DNA of 64,000 bases from Actinomadura sp. WMMA1423 (GTDB lineage: Bacteria > Actinomycetota > Actinomycetes > Streptosporangiales > Streptosporangiaceae): contig NZ_CP041244.1 of the NCBI RefSeq assembly GCF_006547145.1, positions 5,580,001 through 5,644,000 of the forward strand. The letters are read 5' to 3'. Below the pieces are notes generated by a model. The model had not been told where the DNA came from and ran no database searches. It saw only the letters and a program-made list of their open reading frames with translations. The translations under genes and the position numbers were made by a program. Within the stretch, counting starts at the first letter, position 1. Each line of letters opens with the position of its first letter. Of the stretch, positions 1 to 8,199 are shown in pieces.

Positions 1-82
1 CGACCGGGTCGTCGAGGTCACCCACCGGGTGGTGGTCGGCGACCGGCACGAACTCGTCTACCGGTACGGGGCGGGCGCATGA
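1..82 (+). CDS. C-terminal end of an unidentified protein (possibly GntR/UTRA regulator), partial
   Basis: An open frame enters from the left edge and ends at the TGA at 80-82, giving only the last 26 residues. They alternate charged and hydrophobic positions (EVTHRVVVGDRHELVYRY), which looks like the final beta strands of a UTRA ligand-binding domain of GntR regulators. That assignment is weak because so little is visible. Its stop overlaps the next gene's start as ATGA, so the two are probably co-transcribed and translationally coupled. Confidence 0.5.
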   Translation, partial: DRVVEVTHRVVVGDRHELVYRYGAGA

Positions 83-633
83 GCGAGGAGGAGCGGCCCG
101 CGGTGCGCCAGGTCGCGTCGCGCGTGGTGTACGAGAACCCCTGGATGGTCGTCCGGGAGGACGAGGTCGAGCGCCTGGACGGCTCGCGCGGCATCTACGG
201 GGTCGTCGACAAGCCCGACTTCGTCCTGGTCATCCCGGTGGAGGGCGACGGCTTCCACCTCGTCGAGGAGTACCGCTACCCGATCGGCAAGCGCACGTGG
301 AACTTCCCGCAGGGCGCGCTCCCGGGCCGGCGGGAGGCCGACCCGGAGGAGCTCGCCCGGCGGGAGCTCGCCGAAGAGACCGGGCTGCGCGCCGGGACGC
401 TGCGGCGCCTCGGCTACCTGAACTGCTCGCACGGGACGAGCGGTCAGGGCTTCACCATCTTCCTCGCGTCCGACCTGGAGGCCGGGGAGGCCGACCGCGA
501 GCCCGAGGAGCAGGACATGCGGCAGAAGTGGGTGAGCGAGGAGGAGTTCAAGGCGCTCATCCGGGAGGGCCGCATCACCGACGATTCGACCCTCGCCGCG
601 TACGCCCTGCTCACCATGGATCGGACCGGGTAG
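79..633 (+). CDS. NUDIX hydrolase (ADP-ribose pyrophosphatase-like)
   Basis: This 184-residue protein has a Nudix box ending in RELAEETGL (residues about 100-108), the Mg-binding helix that cleaves nucleoside diphosphates linked to another moiety. The loop before the helix (GALPGRREADPEELAR) is about two residues longer than the strict G-x5-E-x7-REUxEExGU pattern, so the box is slightly expanded. The VYENPWMVVREDEV N-terminus and the YRYPIG segment resemble the ADP-ribose pyrophosphatase/NudF group, but the substrate cannot be read from sequence. It starts within the stop of the preceding partial gene, and its last 23 bases overlap the convergent membrane-protein gene. Confidence 0.85.
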   Translation: MSEEERPAVRQVASRVVYENPWMVVREDEVERLDGSRGIYGVVDKPDFVLVIPVEGDGFHLVEEYRYPIGKRTWNFPQGALPGRREADPEELARRELAEETGLRAGTLRRLGYLNCSHGTSGQGFTIFLASDLEAGEADREPEEQDMRQKWVSEEEFKALIREGRITDDSTLAAYALLTMDRTG

Positions 634-2545
634 AGGCGCAGTCGCGCGGGTCGGTGGCGGGGCGCTCGCCGAGGATCTCGCGGGCGCGGTTGCGCGCGAG
701 GTTGGCGCTCATCGCGGGCTCGTCCTCCTCGAAGTCGTAGCCGATGTCGCGCAGCGCGCAGGAGCGCAGGGGCTCGGGCAGCCGGTCCAGGGCGGGGACG
801 GCGTCCGCGGACAGGCCCTGGAGATAGCCGATGTCGATCTTGCCGGTGTGCCGGTACCGGGCGACGTTGTGCTCGGCGATGAACCCGTCCGGGCCGACCA
901 GCGCGAGAACGATCATCGCGGCGGCGCCGCTCCCGGCGACCGCTCTGGGCAGCCACGGCACGCGCCCACGGACGACCCCGGCCAGCGCGACCATCACCAC
1001 GACGACGCCGAGCCAGAGCTCGAACGCGTGCACCCACAGGCGCAGCCTCGTCCAGCCGTAGGTCTCCTCGTACAGGTACAGCCGGCGCAGCGCGACCGCG
1101 ACGACCACGAGGGTCAGCGCGCACAGCAGCCCCAGCAGGGTCTGGACGGTGACGCGGTCGCCCCTGGTGGCGGCCGGCGCGTACCGCTTGGCGACGGCGA
1201 CCACGGCCAGCACGAGCACCGTCGCGATGACGAGCTGGAAGAAGCCCTGCCGGGCGTACTCGGCGTAGGTGAGGCCGGTCGAGCGGAGCAGCTCGTCCTT
1301 GTCGTCGGCGAGGAAGACGCCGGCCTGGATCGCGCAGAACAGCAGGAAGACCAGGTCGAGCGCGGCGATCGGCACGGCCCACGACCAGCGCCCGGCGGGC
1401 TTGGCGGGCTCCGGCTTCAGCACGTGCAGCGGTGGCGGCGACTGCCCGAGGAAGGCGGCGGCGCACGCCAGGGTCAGGGTGAAGCCGCCCGTGAACACGT
1501 ACAGCATGATGGTGCCGGGCGAGATGTCCGGGACGAGCCCGGACGCGAGGCTGCCGAACGCGGCGTCCGCGCCGACGAACAGCCCGCCGAACACGGCCAC
1601 CAGCCCGCCCGCGATCAGGCCCGTCCGCAGGATCGGCCACGCGTTGCCGCGTCCCGACGTCATCGCCCCGTACGCGCCGCGCGTCGTCCACGGCAGCATG
1701 CAGCCGACGGCCGGCACGACCGCGAGGCCGCCGAACAGGACCTCCGCCCAGGACCGTCCGCCGGACGTCCCGTAGGAGCCCACGGCGACCGCGAGCAGCA
1801 GCGCCGGGATGACGACCCAGTCGGCGTCCCGGTAGGCGGCGGTCGCGGCCAGGCCCACCGAGAGCAGGAGGAACGCCGCGCCGGTCCGGTTGACCGACGC
1901 GAGACCGCGCCGCCGACGGGACGGGCGCACCCCCCGTCCGGCCGACCACGCCGACGCGGCCGCCACGTAGGCGACGGCCGTCGCGGTGAAGAGCACGCCC
2001 ACGCCGAGGCCGTGCGCCAGCGACGGCCCGAGCGTCACCGCCCCGATCAGCCCCGTGACGAGAGCGCCCGCGGCCAGCGCCGGCGACATCGGCCGTGCGG
2101 GCCTCTTCCACCCGACGATCGCCTGCTCCAGCTTGGTCGGCTTGTACATGACGGGCGGCGGCGGAGGCCCGACCCGCGCCGGGTACGGAGGCGGATAACC
2201 CCCTGCTCGCGCTCCGTAAGGCCCCCGCGGCGCGGAGGCTGGGCCTGGCATCGGAGGCGTGCCGGGTGCGGAGGCGGGGCGTGCACCGGGTGCGGAAGCG
2301 GCACCTGGCGTGGGCGGTGCTCCGGCTGCGGGGACCGCGTAGGACGCGGGGTCTGCGCCGGGCGCGGAAGCCGGATCGGGTGCGGAGGCCGTTTCGGGCG
2401 CGGGGTGTTCGCTGGGCGTGGAGGCCGGATCAGGGACGGAAGCCGTGCTCGGCGTGGGAGTCTCGGCCGGGGTGGGTGGTTCGGGGGGATTCTCGGGGTC
2501 GGAGGGCCCGTCGGACGGGTCCGGGGCTTTGGGGTGGTCGGTCAT
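611..2545 (-). CDS. DUF4153/DUF4173-type polytopic membrane protein
   Basis: This 644-residue protein starts with about 135 residues of proline/alanine/serine/threonine-rich low complexity that looks cytoplasmic and disordered. After it come roughly a dozen hydrophobic segments interrupted by short charged loops. The segment LTYAEYARQGFFQL and the following hydrophobic stretch are characteristic of DUF4153/DUF4173 proteins, whose biochemical role is unknown. The ATG at 2545 overlaps the stop of the histidine kinase gene as ATGA, making it the third, translationally coupled gene of a regulator-kinase-membrane protein operon. It may therefore act in the same envelope response; that is inference. 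Its 3' end overlaps the Nudix gene tail to tail. Confidence 0.8.
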   Translation of the reverse strand: MTDHPKAPDPSDGPSDPENPPEPPTPAETPTPSTASVPDPASTPSEHPAPETASAPDPASAPGADPASYAVPAAGAPPTPGAASAPGARPASAPGTPPMPGPASAPRGPYGARAGGYPPPYPARVGPPPPPVMYKPTKLEQAIVGWKRPARPMSPALAAGALVTGLIGAVTLGPSLAHGLGVGVLFTATAVAYVAAASAWSAGRGVRPSRRRRGLASVNRTGAAFLLLSVGLAATAAYRDADWVVIPALLLAVAVGSYGTSGGRSWAEVLFGGLAVVPAVGCMLPWTTRGAYGAMTSGRGNAWPILRTGLIAGGLVAVFGGLFVGADAAFGSLASGLVPDISPGTIMLYVFTGGFTLTLACAAAFLGQSPPPLHVLKPEPAKPAGRWSWAVPIAALDLVFLLFCAIQAGVFLADDKDELLRSTGLTYAEYARQGFFQLVIATVLVLAVVAVAKRYAPAATRGDRVTVQTLLGLLCALTLVVVAVALRRLYLYEETYGWTRLRLWVHAFELWLGVVVVMVALAGVVRGRVPWLPRAVAGSGAAAMIVLALVGPDGFIAEHNVARYRHTGKIDIGYLQGLSADAVPALDRLPEPLRSCALRDIGYDFEEDEPAMSANLARNRAREILGERPATDPRDCASTRSDPW

Positions 2546-3621
2546 CTGGGGTCTCCGGGGATCGGGGGGATCGCGACGCGGATCCGGCAGCCGGTCGGGG
2601 TGTCCATGACGGTGATGTCGCCGCCGTGCAGCTCGGTGGCCCAGTTCGCGATGGCGAGGCCGAGGCCGGTGCCGCCGCCGGGGGTGCCGGTGCCGGGCAC
2701 GGAGCCGCGCGAGAAGCGCTTGAACACGCGGGCGCGCTCCTCGGGTGGAATGCCGGGTCCCTCATCGGCTACTTCGATGATCAGACCGCCGGGCGGGTTC
2801 GCGGGACGGGCCGTGACGGTGACGGGGCGGCCGTCCGGCCCGTGCCGGGCGGCGTTGTCGAGCAGGTTCGCGACGACCTGGTGGAGCCGGTCGCGGTCGG
2901 CGGCGGCGCGCAGGCGGGGCGTGACGTCCGCCTCGAACACCGCGTCCGGGCGGCCCGCCCGCGCCTCCGCGATGACGTCGGAAACGAACGCGGCGACGTC
3001 GATGTCGGTCACGTCGAGGACCGCCGCCCCGGCCTCGACCCGCGAGAGGTCCAGGAGCTGGGTGACGAGGCGTCCGAGCCGCTCGGTCTGGTCGAGGGCG
3101 GTCTCCAGGACGTCCGGCGTCGCGGGTGTGACGCCGTCCGCGACGTTCTCCAGCACGGCGCGCAGTGCGCTGATGGGGGTGCGCAGCTCGTGCGAGACGT
3201 TCGCGACGAACTCGCGGCGCTGCCGGTCGACCTCGGCGAGGTCGGCGGCCATCCGGTTGAACGCCTGCGCGAGTTCGCCGACCTCGTCGCGGGAGGTGGC
3301 GCGGACCCGGCGGCTGTAGTCGCCGCGCGCCATCGCCCGCGCCGCCGCCGTCATCTCGCGCAGCGGCGCGGTCATGCCGTGGGCGAGCAGCTGGGTCACG
3401 ACCAGCGAGATGAGCAAGCCGACGGGCATCGTCTCCCGGGCGCGGAACCCCAGCGGGTACCCCCACAGCACGATCAGCACGGCGACGCACGCGGTCACGA
3501 CGACCACGACGCCGAGCTTGACCTTGATCGACTGGAGCGGGTCCAGGGGGCGGGGCAGCCGCGCCCACAGCCTGCGCGCGAACCGGGCTCCTTCGGGGCG
3601 GGCGGTCCCCGTGCGGGTCAC
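2542..3621 (-). CDS. Two-component sensor histidine kinase (HAMP type)
   Basis: This 359-residue membrane kinase has two hydrophobic segments near residues 35-60 and 66-85, a HAMP linker (TAPLREMTAAARAMARGDYSRR), the phospho-accepting box VSHELRTP, an N box (NLLDNAARHG), a G1 box (DEGPGIPPEE) and a G2 box (GTGLGLAI). There is almost no extracytoplasmic loop between the membrane segments, so it probably senses a signal within the membrane. The GTG start at 3621 overlaps the response regulator stop as GTGA. A much longer open frame extends upstream, but the GTG next to the regulator stop fits operon spacing and begins just before the membrane segment. The partner is the regulator immediately upstream. 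Confidence 0.93.
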   Translation of the reverse strand: MTRTGTARPEGARFARRLWARLPRPLDPLQSIKVKLGVVVVVTACVAVLIVLWGYPLGFRARETMPVGLLISLVVTQLLAHGMTAPLREMTAAARAMARGDYSRRVRATSRDEVGELAQAFNRMAADLAEVDRQRREFVANVSHELRTPISALRAVLENVADGVTPATPDVLETALDQTERLGRLVTQLLDLSRVEAGAAVLDVTDIDVAAFVSDVIAEARAGRPDAVFEADVTPRLRAAADRDRLHQVVANLLDNAARHGPDGRPVTVTARPANPPGGLIIEVADEGPGIPPEERARVFKRFSRGSVPGTGTPGGGTGLGLAIANWATELHGGDITVMDTPTGCRIRVAIPPIPGDPR

Positions 3622-4304
3622 TGCGCGGCCTCCAGGCTGTACCCGACGCCGTGCACGGTCCGGATCAGCTCCTGCCCGAGCTTGCGGCGCAGCGCCTTGA
3701 CGTGGCTGTCGACGACCCGCGTCCCGGACGCGTCCGCCCAGTCCCACACCTGCTCCAGCAGGACGGCCCGGGTCAGCACCGTCCCCCGGTTGCGCAGCAG
3801 GCACGCGAGCAGGTCGAACTCGGTCGGCGTGAGGTGGACCTCGCCGCCGTCGCGGCGCACCCGGCGGGCCCGCTGGTCGACCTCCAGGTCTCCGACGCGC
3901 ACCGGCCCGCCGCCGTCGTCCATCGGGGGCCGCTCGACGCGGCGCAGCACGGCGCGCAGGCGCGCCACCAGCTCCCGCATGCTGAACGGCTTGGTCACGT
4001 AGTCGTCGGCGCCGACGCCGAGGCCGACGAGCAGATCGGTCTCGTCGTCGCGCGCCGTCAGCATCAGCACGGGCACGGGACGCTCCGCCTGGACGCGGCG
4101 GCAGACCTCGAGGCCGTCGAACCCGGGGAGCATCACGTCCAGCACGACGATGTGCGGCTCGTACGCGCGGGCGCGCTCGACCGCCGACGGTCCGTCCGCG
4201 GCCACCTCGACGGCGAACCCCTCGGCCGCCAGCCGGTCGGCCACCGCGCGCGCGATGGTCGGCTCGTCCTCGACGACGAGGACGCGCGTCTCGTTCTCGG
4301 TCAC
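3618..4304 (-). CDS. OmpR/PhoB-family response regulator
   Basis: This 228-residue protein has an N-terminal receiver with the acidic pair E12-D13, phospho-acceptor Asp56 in VVLDVMLPG, and the conserved Lys in TKPF. A C-terminal winged helix follows, with LTPTEFDLLACLLRN and the DSHVKALRRKLG recognition helix. It is the first gene of a coupled operon with the kinase and the DUF4153 membrane protein; the stop overlaps the kinase start. The 72-base gap to the next gene upstream must hold the promoter. Its target genes are unknown. Confidence 0.94.
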   Translation of the reverse strand: MTENETRVLVVEDEPTIARAVADRLAAEGFAVEVAADGPSAVERARAYEPHIVVLDVMLPGFDGLEVCRRVQAERPVPVLMLTARDDETDLLVGLGVGADDYVTKPFSMRELVARLRAVLRRVERPPMDDGGGPVRVGDLEVDQRARRVRRDGGEVHLTPTEFDLLACLLRNRGTVLTRAVLLEQVWDWADASGTRVVDSHVKALRRKLGQELIRTVHGVGYSLEAAQ

Positions 4305-4376
4305 GGCACCCGACTCTAGAAGGACGGTTTGGGGGCGCCGGGTGTGATTTGTGCGGGAGCTGTGAAGATCCTCGGG

Positions 4377-5846
4377 TTACCAGGTGTGGACGGGGTCGTT
4401 GTCGCGCAGGTGCTCGACGTAGGCGCGGGTCATCATGCGCAGGGCGTCGTGGCGGCCGAGGCCGTGCTCCTCCTCCAGGTTCCGCACGGTCTCGATCTGC
4501 CAGGCGGCGCCGGTCTGGCCGGTGACGCAGCGGCGCTCGATGATGCCGAGGAGGCGGTCGCGGCGGGCCGGGTCGACGCCCCAGCGGTCGAGGCCCTCGT
4601 GGGCGAGGGGCAGCAGCTTGCGCAGGACGAGCTCGGAGGCGGGCACCTCGCCCATGCCCGGCCAGTAGAGGGTCGACTCCAGCCCGTCGCGGGCGGCGCG
4701 GTGGAGGTTCTCCTCGGCGGTGGCGAAGGACATGCGCGACCAGACGGGCCGGTCCTCCTCGACCAGCATCCGCACGACGCCGTAGTAGAAGGCGCCGTTG
4801 GCGACGACGTCGGCGACGGACGGCCCGGCCGGCAGGACGCGGTTCTCCACGCGCAGGTGGGGGCGGCCCTTCACGACGGCGTAGATGGGACGGTTCCAGC
4901 GGTAGATCGTGCCGTTGTGGAGCGTGAGCTCGCCGAGCTCCGGGATGCCGCCCTGGTCCAGCACCTCGCGGGGGTCCTCGTCGTCGCACAGCGGCAGCAG
5001 GGACGGGAAATAGCGGGTGTTCTCCTCGAACAGGTCGAAGACGGAGGTGATCCAGCGCTCGCCGAACCACACCCGGGGCCGGACGCCCTGTGTCTTCAGC
5101 TCGTCCGGGCGGGTGTCGGTGGCCTGCTCGAACAGGGGGAGGCGGGTCTCGTGCCACAGCCGGTGCCCGAACAGGAACGGGGAGTTGGCGCCCATCGCGA
5201 CCTGCGGGCCCGCGACGGCCTGGGCCGCGTTCCAGTACGCGCCGAACTCGTCGGGGCTCACCTGGAGGTGGAACTGCACGCTGGTGCAGGCGGCCTCGGG
5301 AATGATGGTGTCGGTGTGCATGCGCAGCGGCTCGGGGCCGTCGATGGCGATGCGCATCTCCTCGCCGCGCGCGGCGAAGATCTCGTCGTTCAGCATCTTG
5401 TAGCGCGCGTTCGACGACAGCGTCTCCTCGCCGATGTCGGTGCGCCGCAGGGTCGGCAGGATGCCGATCATGACGAGCCGCCCGCCCACCTCGCGGGCCC
5501 GGTCGTCGGCGTGTGCGAGATGGTCGCGGACCTCCGTCTCCAGGGCGCCGGTGCCCTCGCCGCCGAGCTCGCGGGGCGGGATGTTGATCTCAAGGTTGAA
5601 CTGCCCCAGCTCGGTCGCCCATGCGGGATCCGCGATCGCCTTCAGCACGTCGGCGTTGCGCATCAGCGGGTCGCCGAGCGAGTCGATCAGGTTGAGCTCG
5701 ATCTCCAGGCCGATATGGGGGCGCTCGAAGTCGAACTGGGATTCGCCCAGCATCCGGGCCAGTACGTCCAGGCACCTGCGCACCTTGTCGCGATACCGAC
5801 GCCGGTCCTCACCGCTGATGGCGACCGAAGCCACGTCCCTGCCCAT
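4377..5846 (-). CDS. GCS2-family glutamate-cysteine ligase-like protein
   Basis: This 489-residue protein belongs to the ATP-dependent carboxylate-amine ligase/GCS2 superfamily. Signs include the early acidic motif IGLEIELNLIDS, the FNLEINIPPREL block, NSPFLFGHRLWHETR and RVENRVLPAGPS. Family members join glutamate to cysteine or a similar amine. Actinobacteria normally make mycothiol rather than glutathione, so the true substrate is open. The ATG at 5846 is preceded by an AGGGAC-like site; an in-frame ATG twelve codons upstream (5882) lacks one. It is transcribed divergently from the orphan sensor kinase across a gap of 161 bases. Confidence 0.85.
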   Translation of the reverse strand: MGRDVASVAISGEDRRRYRDKVRRCLDVLARMLGESQFDFERPHIGLEIELNLIDSLGDPLMRNADVLKAIADPAWATELGQFNLEINIPPRELGGEGTGALETEVRDHLAHADDRAREVGGRLVMIGILPTLRRTDIGEETLSSNARYKMLNDEIFAARGEEMRIAIDGPEPLRMHTDTIIPEAACTSVQFHLQVSPDEFGAYWNAAQAVAGPQVAMGANSPFLFGHRLWHETRLPLFEQATDTRPDELKTQGVRPRVWFGERWITSVFDLFEENTRYFPSLLPLCDDEDPREVLDQGGIPELGELTLHNGTIYRWNRPIYAVVKGRPHLRVENRVLPAGPSVADVVANGAFYYGVVRMLVEEDRPVWSRMSFATAEENLHRAARDGLESTLYWPGMGEVPASELVLRKLLPLAHEGLDRWGVDPARRDRLLGIIERRCVTGQTGAAWQIETVRNLEEEHGLGRHDALRMMTRAYVEHLRDNDPVHTW

Positions 5847-6007
5847 GTGTGTCCGTCCCTGTACTCCGGAGGGAATCGTCATAAAACGGGATGTCCCAGT
5901 AAGGGAAGGTGAAAACACGGCGCGCAGTTTCGGGCTCCCCGTTTCGTGACCGGCCGGTACCGTGTGTCGTCGCGTCGGGAAACCGGTACGTCGGTCCTGG
6001 AGGCCCC

Positions 6008-7351
6008 ATGCGCATGCGCCCCCGCTCCATCCGGGCCAGGGACACGCTCGTCGCCGCGGTGATCGCCGCACTGGCGCTCGGCGTCACCGCGATCGGCGTG
6101 GACGTCGCCGTGCGCAGCGCAGTCAAGGCCGAACTGCTCCGCCGGACGCAGGTGGACGCGCGGCGGGTGAGCGGCGGCGTCCGCGACGGGACGCTGGAGG
6201 GCGCGATCCGCGGCGGCACCCGCGGCCGGGTCCTCGTCCAGGTCGTCGAGCCCGGCGGACGGGTGACGAACGCCACACCCGCCGGAACGGACAGACCACC
6301 GGTGAGCAGACTCTGGCCGCCGAGCAACATGCGGGTCCAGGACTTCACCGAGTGCCACGGCCGGTGGCCCGGACGCGAGTGCCTCGTGGTCGAGGCGATC
6401 CGGGTCAGCACCGCGCGCGACTCCGTGGTCGTGTACGCGGCGGCGCGGCAGCCGTCCTATCTGGTGAACGGGCTGCTGGAGACGGGGCTCGGCTCGGGCG
6501 TGCTGCTGCTGGCCGCCGTCGCCGCGTGGATCACCTGGCGCGTCGTCGGGCGCACGCTCGGCCCGGTCGAGGCGATCCGCGCCCAGCTCGCGGAGATCAG
6601 CGCCACCGACCTCAGCCGCCGGGTGCCGCAGCCTCCCGGCCAGGACGAGATCGCGCAGCTCGCCCGCACCGCCAACGAGACGCTCGACCGGCTGGAGCGG
6701 GCCGTCGCGCGGCAGCGGCAGTTCGCCTCCGACGCCTCGCACGAGCTGCGCACCCCGATCGCCGGGCTCCGGGCCAACCTGGAGGACGCCTCAATGCACC
6801 CGGAGGACAACGACCTGCGGGGCGTCATCGAGTCGGCGCTGCGCGACACCGACCGGCTGGAGTCGATCGTCACCGACCTGCTGCTGCTCGCCCGCATCGG
6901 CACCGGCGGGAGCGTGGTGCAGGAGCCGATCGACCTGGCCGCGCTCACCGGCGCCGAGGTCGGCGGCCGCACGTTCCGGCTGAAGATCGCCACCGAGCTC
7001 GCCCCCGGTGTCACGGTCCGGGGGGTGCGCATGCAGCTCGTCCGGCTGCTGTGCAACCTGCTCGACAACGCCGAGCGCTACGCGGAGTCCCGCGTGACGG
7101 TGGAGGTGGGCAGGCGGGGCGGCCAGGCGCTGCTCGTCGTCACCGACGACGGCATCGGCATCGCGCCGGCCGACCGGGAGCGCGTCTTCGAGCGCTTCAC
7201 CCGCCTGGACACCGCGCGCAGCCGCGACGCGGGCGGCGCCGGCCTCGGCCTCGCGATCGCCCGCGAGATAGCCCAGGCCCACGGCGGGACGCTGCGGGTG
7301 GAGGACCACCCCTCCGGTGCCCGCTTCGCCCTCCTGCTCCCCCTGGGGTAG
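6008..7351 (+). CDS. Orphan sensor histidine kinase
   Basis: This 447-residue kinase starts at an ATG preceded at five bases by GGAGG. It has a membrane segment at about residues 11-33, an extracytoplasmic region of about 115 residues with two cysteines (ECHG, RECLV) that may form a disulfide, and a second membrane segment near residues 155-180. A HAMP domain, the H box ASHELRTPIAG, an N box (NLLDNAERY), and G boxes DDGIGI and GAGLGLAI follow. No response regulator lies next to it, which is unusual because such kinases are normally paired. The regulator may be elsewhere or it may serve another system. It ends just before a strong terminator shared with YceI. Confidence 0.9.
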   Translation: MRMRPRSIRARDTLVAAVIAALALGVTAIGVDVAVRSAVKAELLRRTQVDARRVSGGVRDGTLEGAIRGGTRGRVLVQVVEPGGRVTNATPAGTDRPPVSRLWPPSNMRVQDFTECHGRWPGRECLVVEAIRVSTARDSVVVYAAARQPSYLVNGLLETGLGSGVLLLAAVAAWITWRVVGRTLGPVEAIRAQLAEISATDLSRRVPQPPGQDEIAQLARTANETLDRLERAVARQRQFASDASHELRTPIAGLRANLEDASMHPEDNDLRGVIESALRDTDRLESIVTDLLLLARIGTGGSVVQEPIDLAALTGAEVGGRTFRLKIATELAPGVTVRGVRMQLVRLLCNLLDNAERYAESRVTVEVGRRGGQALLVVTDDGIGIAPADRERVFERFTRLDTARSRDAGGAGLGLAIAREIAQAHGGTLRVEDHPSGARFALLLPLG

Positions 7352-7370
7352 CGACCTGCCCCGGAACGGC

Positions 7371-7401
7371 GGAAGGGCCGCCCGGGACGGGCGGCCCTTC
7401 C
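7371..7401. terminator. Bidirectional terminator between sensor kinase and yceI
   Basis: A perfect 13-bp inverted repeat (arms 7371-7383 and 7389-7401, GGAAGGGCCGCCC and its complement) with a five-base loop lies between two convergent genes, 19 bases after one stop and 14 bases before the other. No T tract is visible, as is common in high-G+C genomes. Confidence 0.8.
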
Positions 7402-7415
7402 GGCGATGGGAGTGC

Positions 7416-7964
7416 TCAGGCGCGGACGGCCTGGATCTCCAGCTGGATCTCGACCTTGTCACCGAGGAGGGCCTTGTCGCCCTTCAGCGGCACGTTGAAC
7501 TCGATGCCCCAGTCCTTGCGGTTGATGGTGGTCCCGGCGGAGAACCCGGCGCGCGTGCCGCCCCACGGGTCCTCGCCGACGCCGTTGAACTCGACGGTGA
7601 GCGTGACCGGACGGGTGACGTCCTTGATCGTGAGCTCGCCGTCCAGGAGGTACTCGCCGCCCTCCTCGCGCACGCCGCTGGTCACGAACGTCATGGTCGG
7701 GTACTTCTCCACGTCGAGGACCTCGGCCGTCCGCATGTGGGCGTCGCGGTCGGCGTGGCGGGTGTCGATCGAGCCGACCTGGATGTCCGCCCTGGCGGTG
7801 GACGCGGCCAGGTCCTCGGCGATCTGCACGGTGCCGGTGAAGTCGGTGAACGTGCCGCGCACCTTGGTCATCAGGTGCCGGATCACGAAGGTGACCTCGG
7901 AGTGGGCGGGGTCGATGTTCCAGGTGCCTGCGGTCAGACCGGGGGCGACGGTGGCGATGCTCAC
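7416..7964 (-). CDS. YceI-family polyisoprenoid-binding-like protein
   Basis: This 182-residue protein shows the YceI lipocalin-like barrel pattern: GTWNIDPAHSEVTFVIRHLMTKVRGTFTDF at the N-terminus, then the repeated strands ending in KDVTRPVTLTVEFNG and GIEFNVPL. Family members bind long isoprenoid-like lipids. No signal peptide is present, so this one is likely cytoplasmic. Two TTGA/TCAA dyads sit upstream of the start, which suggests repressor control by a regulator encoded elsewhere. Confidence 0.92.
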   Translation of the reverse strand: MSIATVAPGLTAGTWNIDPAHSEVTFVIRHLMTKVRGTFTDFTGTVQIAEDLAASTARADIQVGSIDTRHADRDAHMRTAEVLDVEKYPTMTFVTSGVREEGGEYLLDGELTIKDVTRPVTLTVEFNGVGEDPWGGTRAGFSAGTTINRKDWGIEFNVPLKGDKALLGDKVEIQLEIQAVRA

Positions 7965-7984
7965 GGGGTCTCCGTCCCTAATGC

Positions 7985-8026
7985 TTGAATCTTCAACGAC
8001 TTGTCGAAGGTTAGTTGAGGGTTCAA
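7985..8026 (-). promoter_or_regulatory. Twin TTGA-N-TCAA dyads upstream of yceI
   Basis: TTGAATCTTCAA (7985-7996) and TTGAGGGTTCAA (8015-8026) are two similar short inverted repeats with centres 30 bp apart, about three helical turns, in a locally A+T-richer stretch 20-62 bp before the yceI start. The spacing and similarity suggest a cooperative operator, perhaps for a MarR-type repressor. The cognate protein is not in view. Confidence 0.45.
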
Positions 8027-8199
8027 ACAGATGTCAATCCCGGGTTGTTCCCGCCCCCGCGGTGCCGTTCGGAGGAGGGCCGTGGAACACGGGCCGCGAT
8101 CCGGTGCGCACATCGTGCAACCCCTCCGGGCCCTCGTGCGTAGAGAGCGGGCACAGAGGCGAGCCGGAGCCCTCTCCGGCGGGATCACTTGGAGTCTTC

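Noticed and set aside
2542..5157. An 870-codon minus-strand open frame
   Set aside because: The upstream part is antisense or out of frame with the response regulator and ligase genes. Only the part from 3621 is the histidine kinase.
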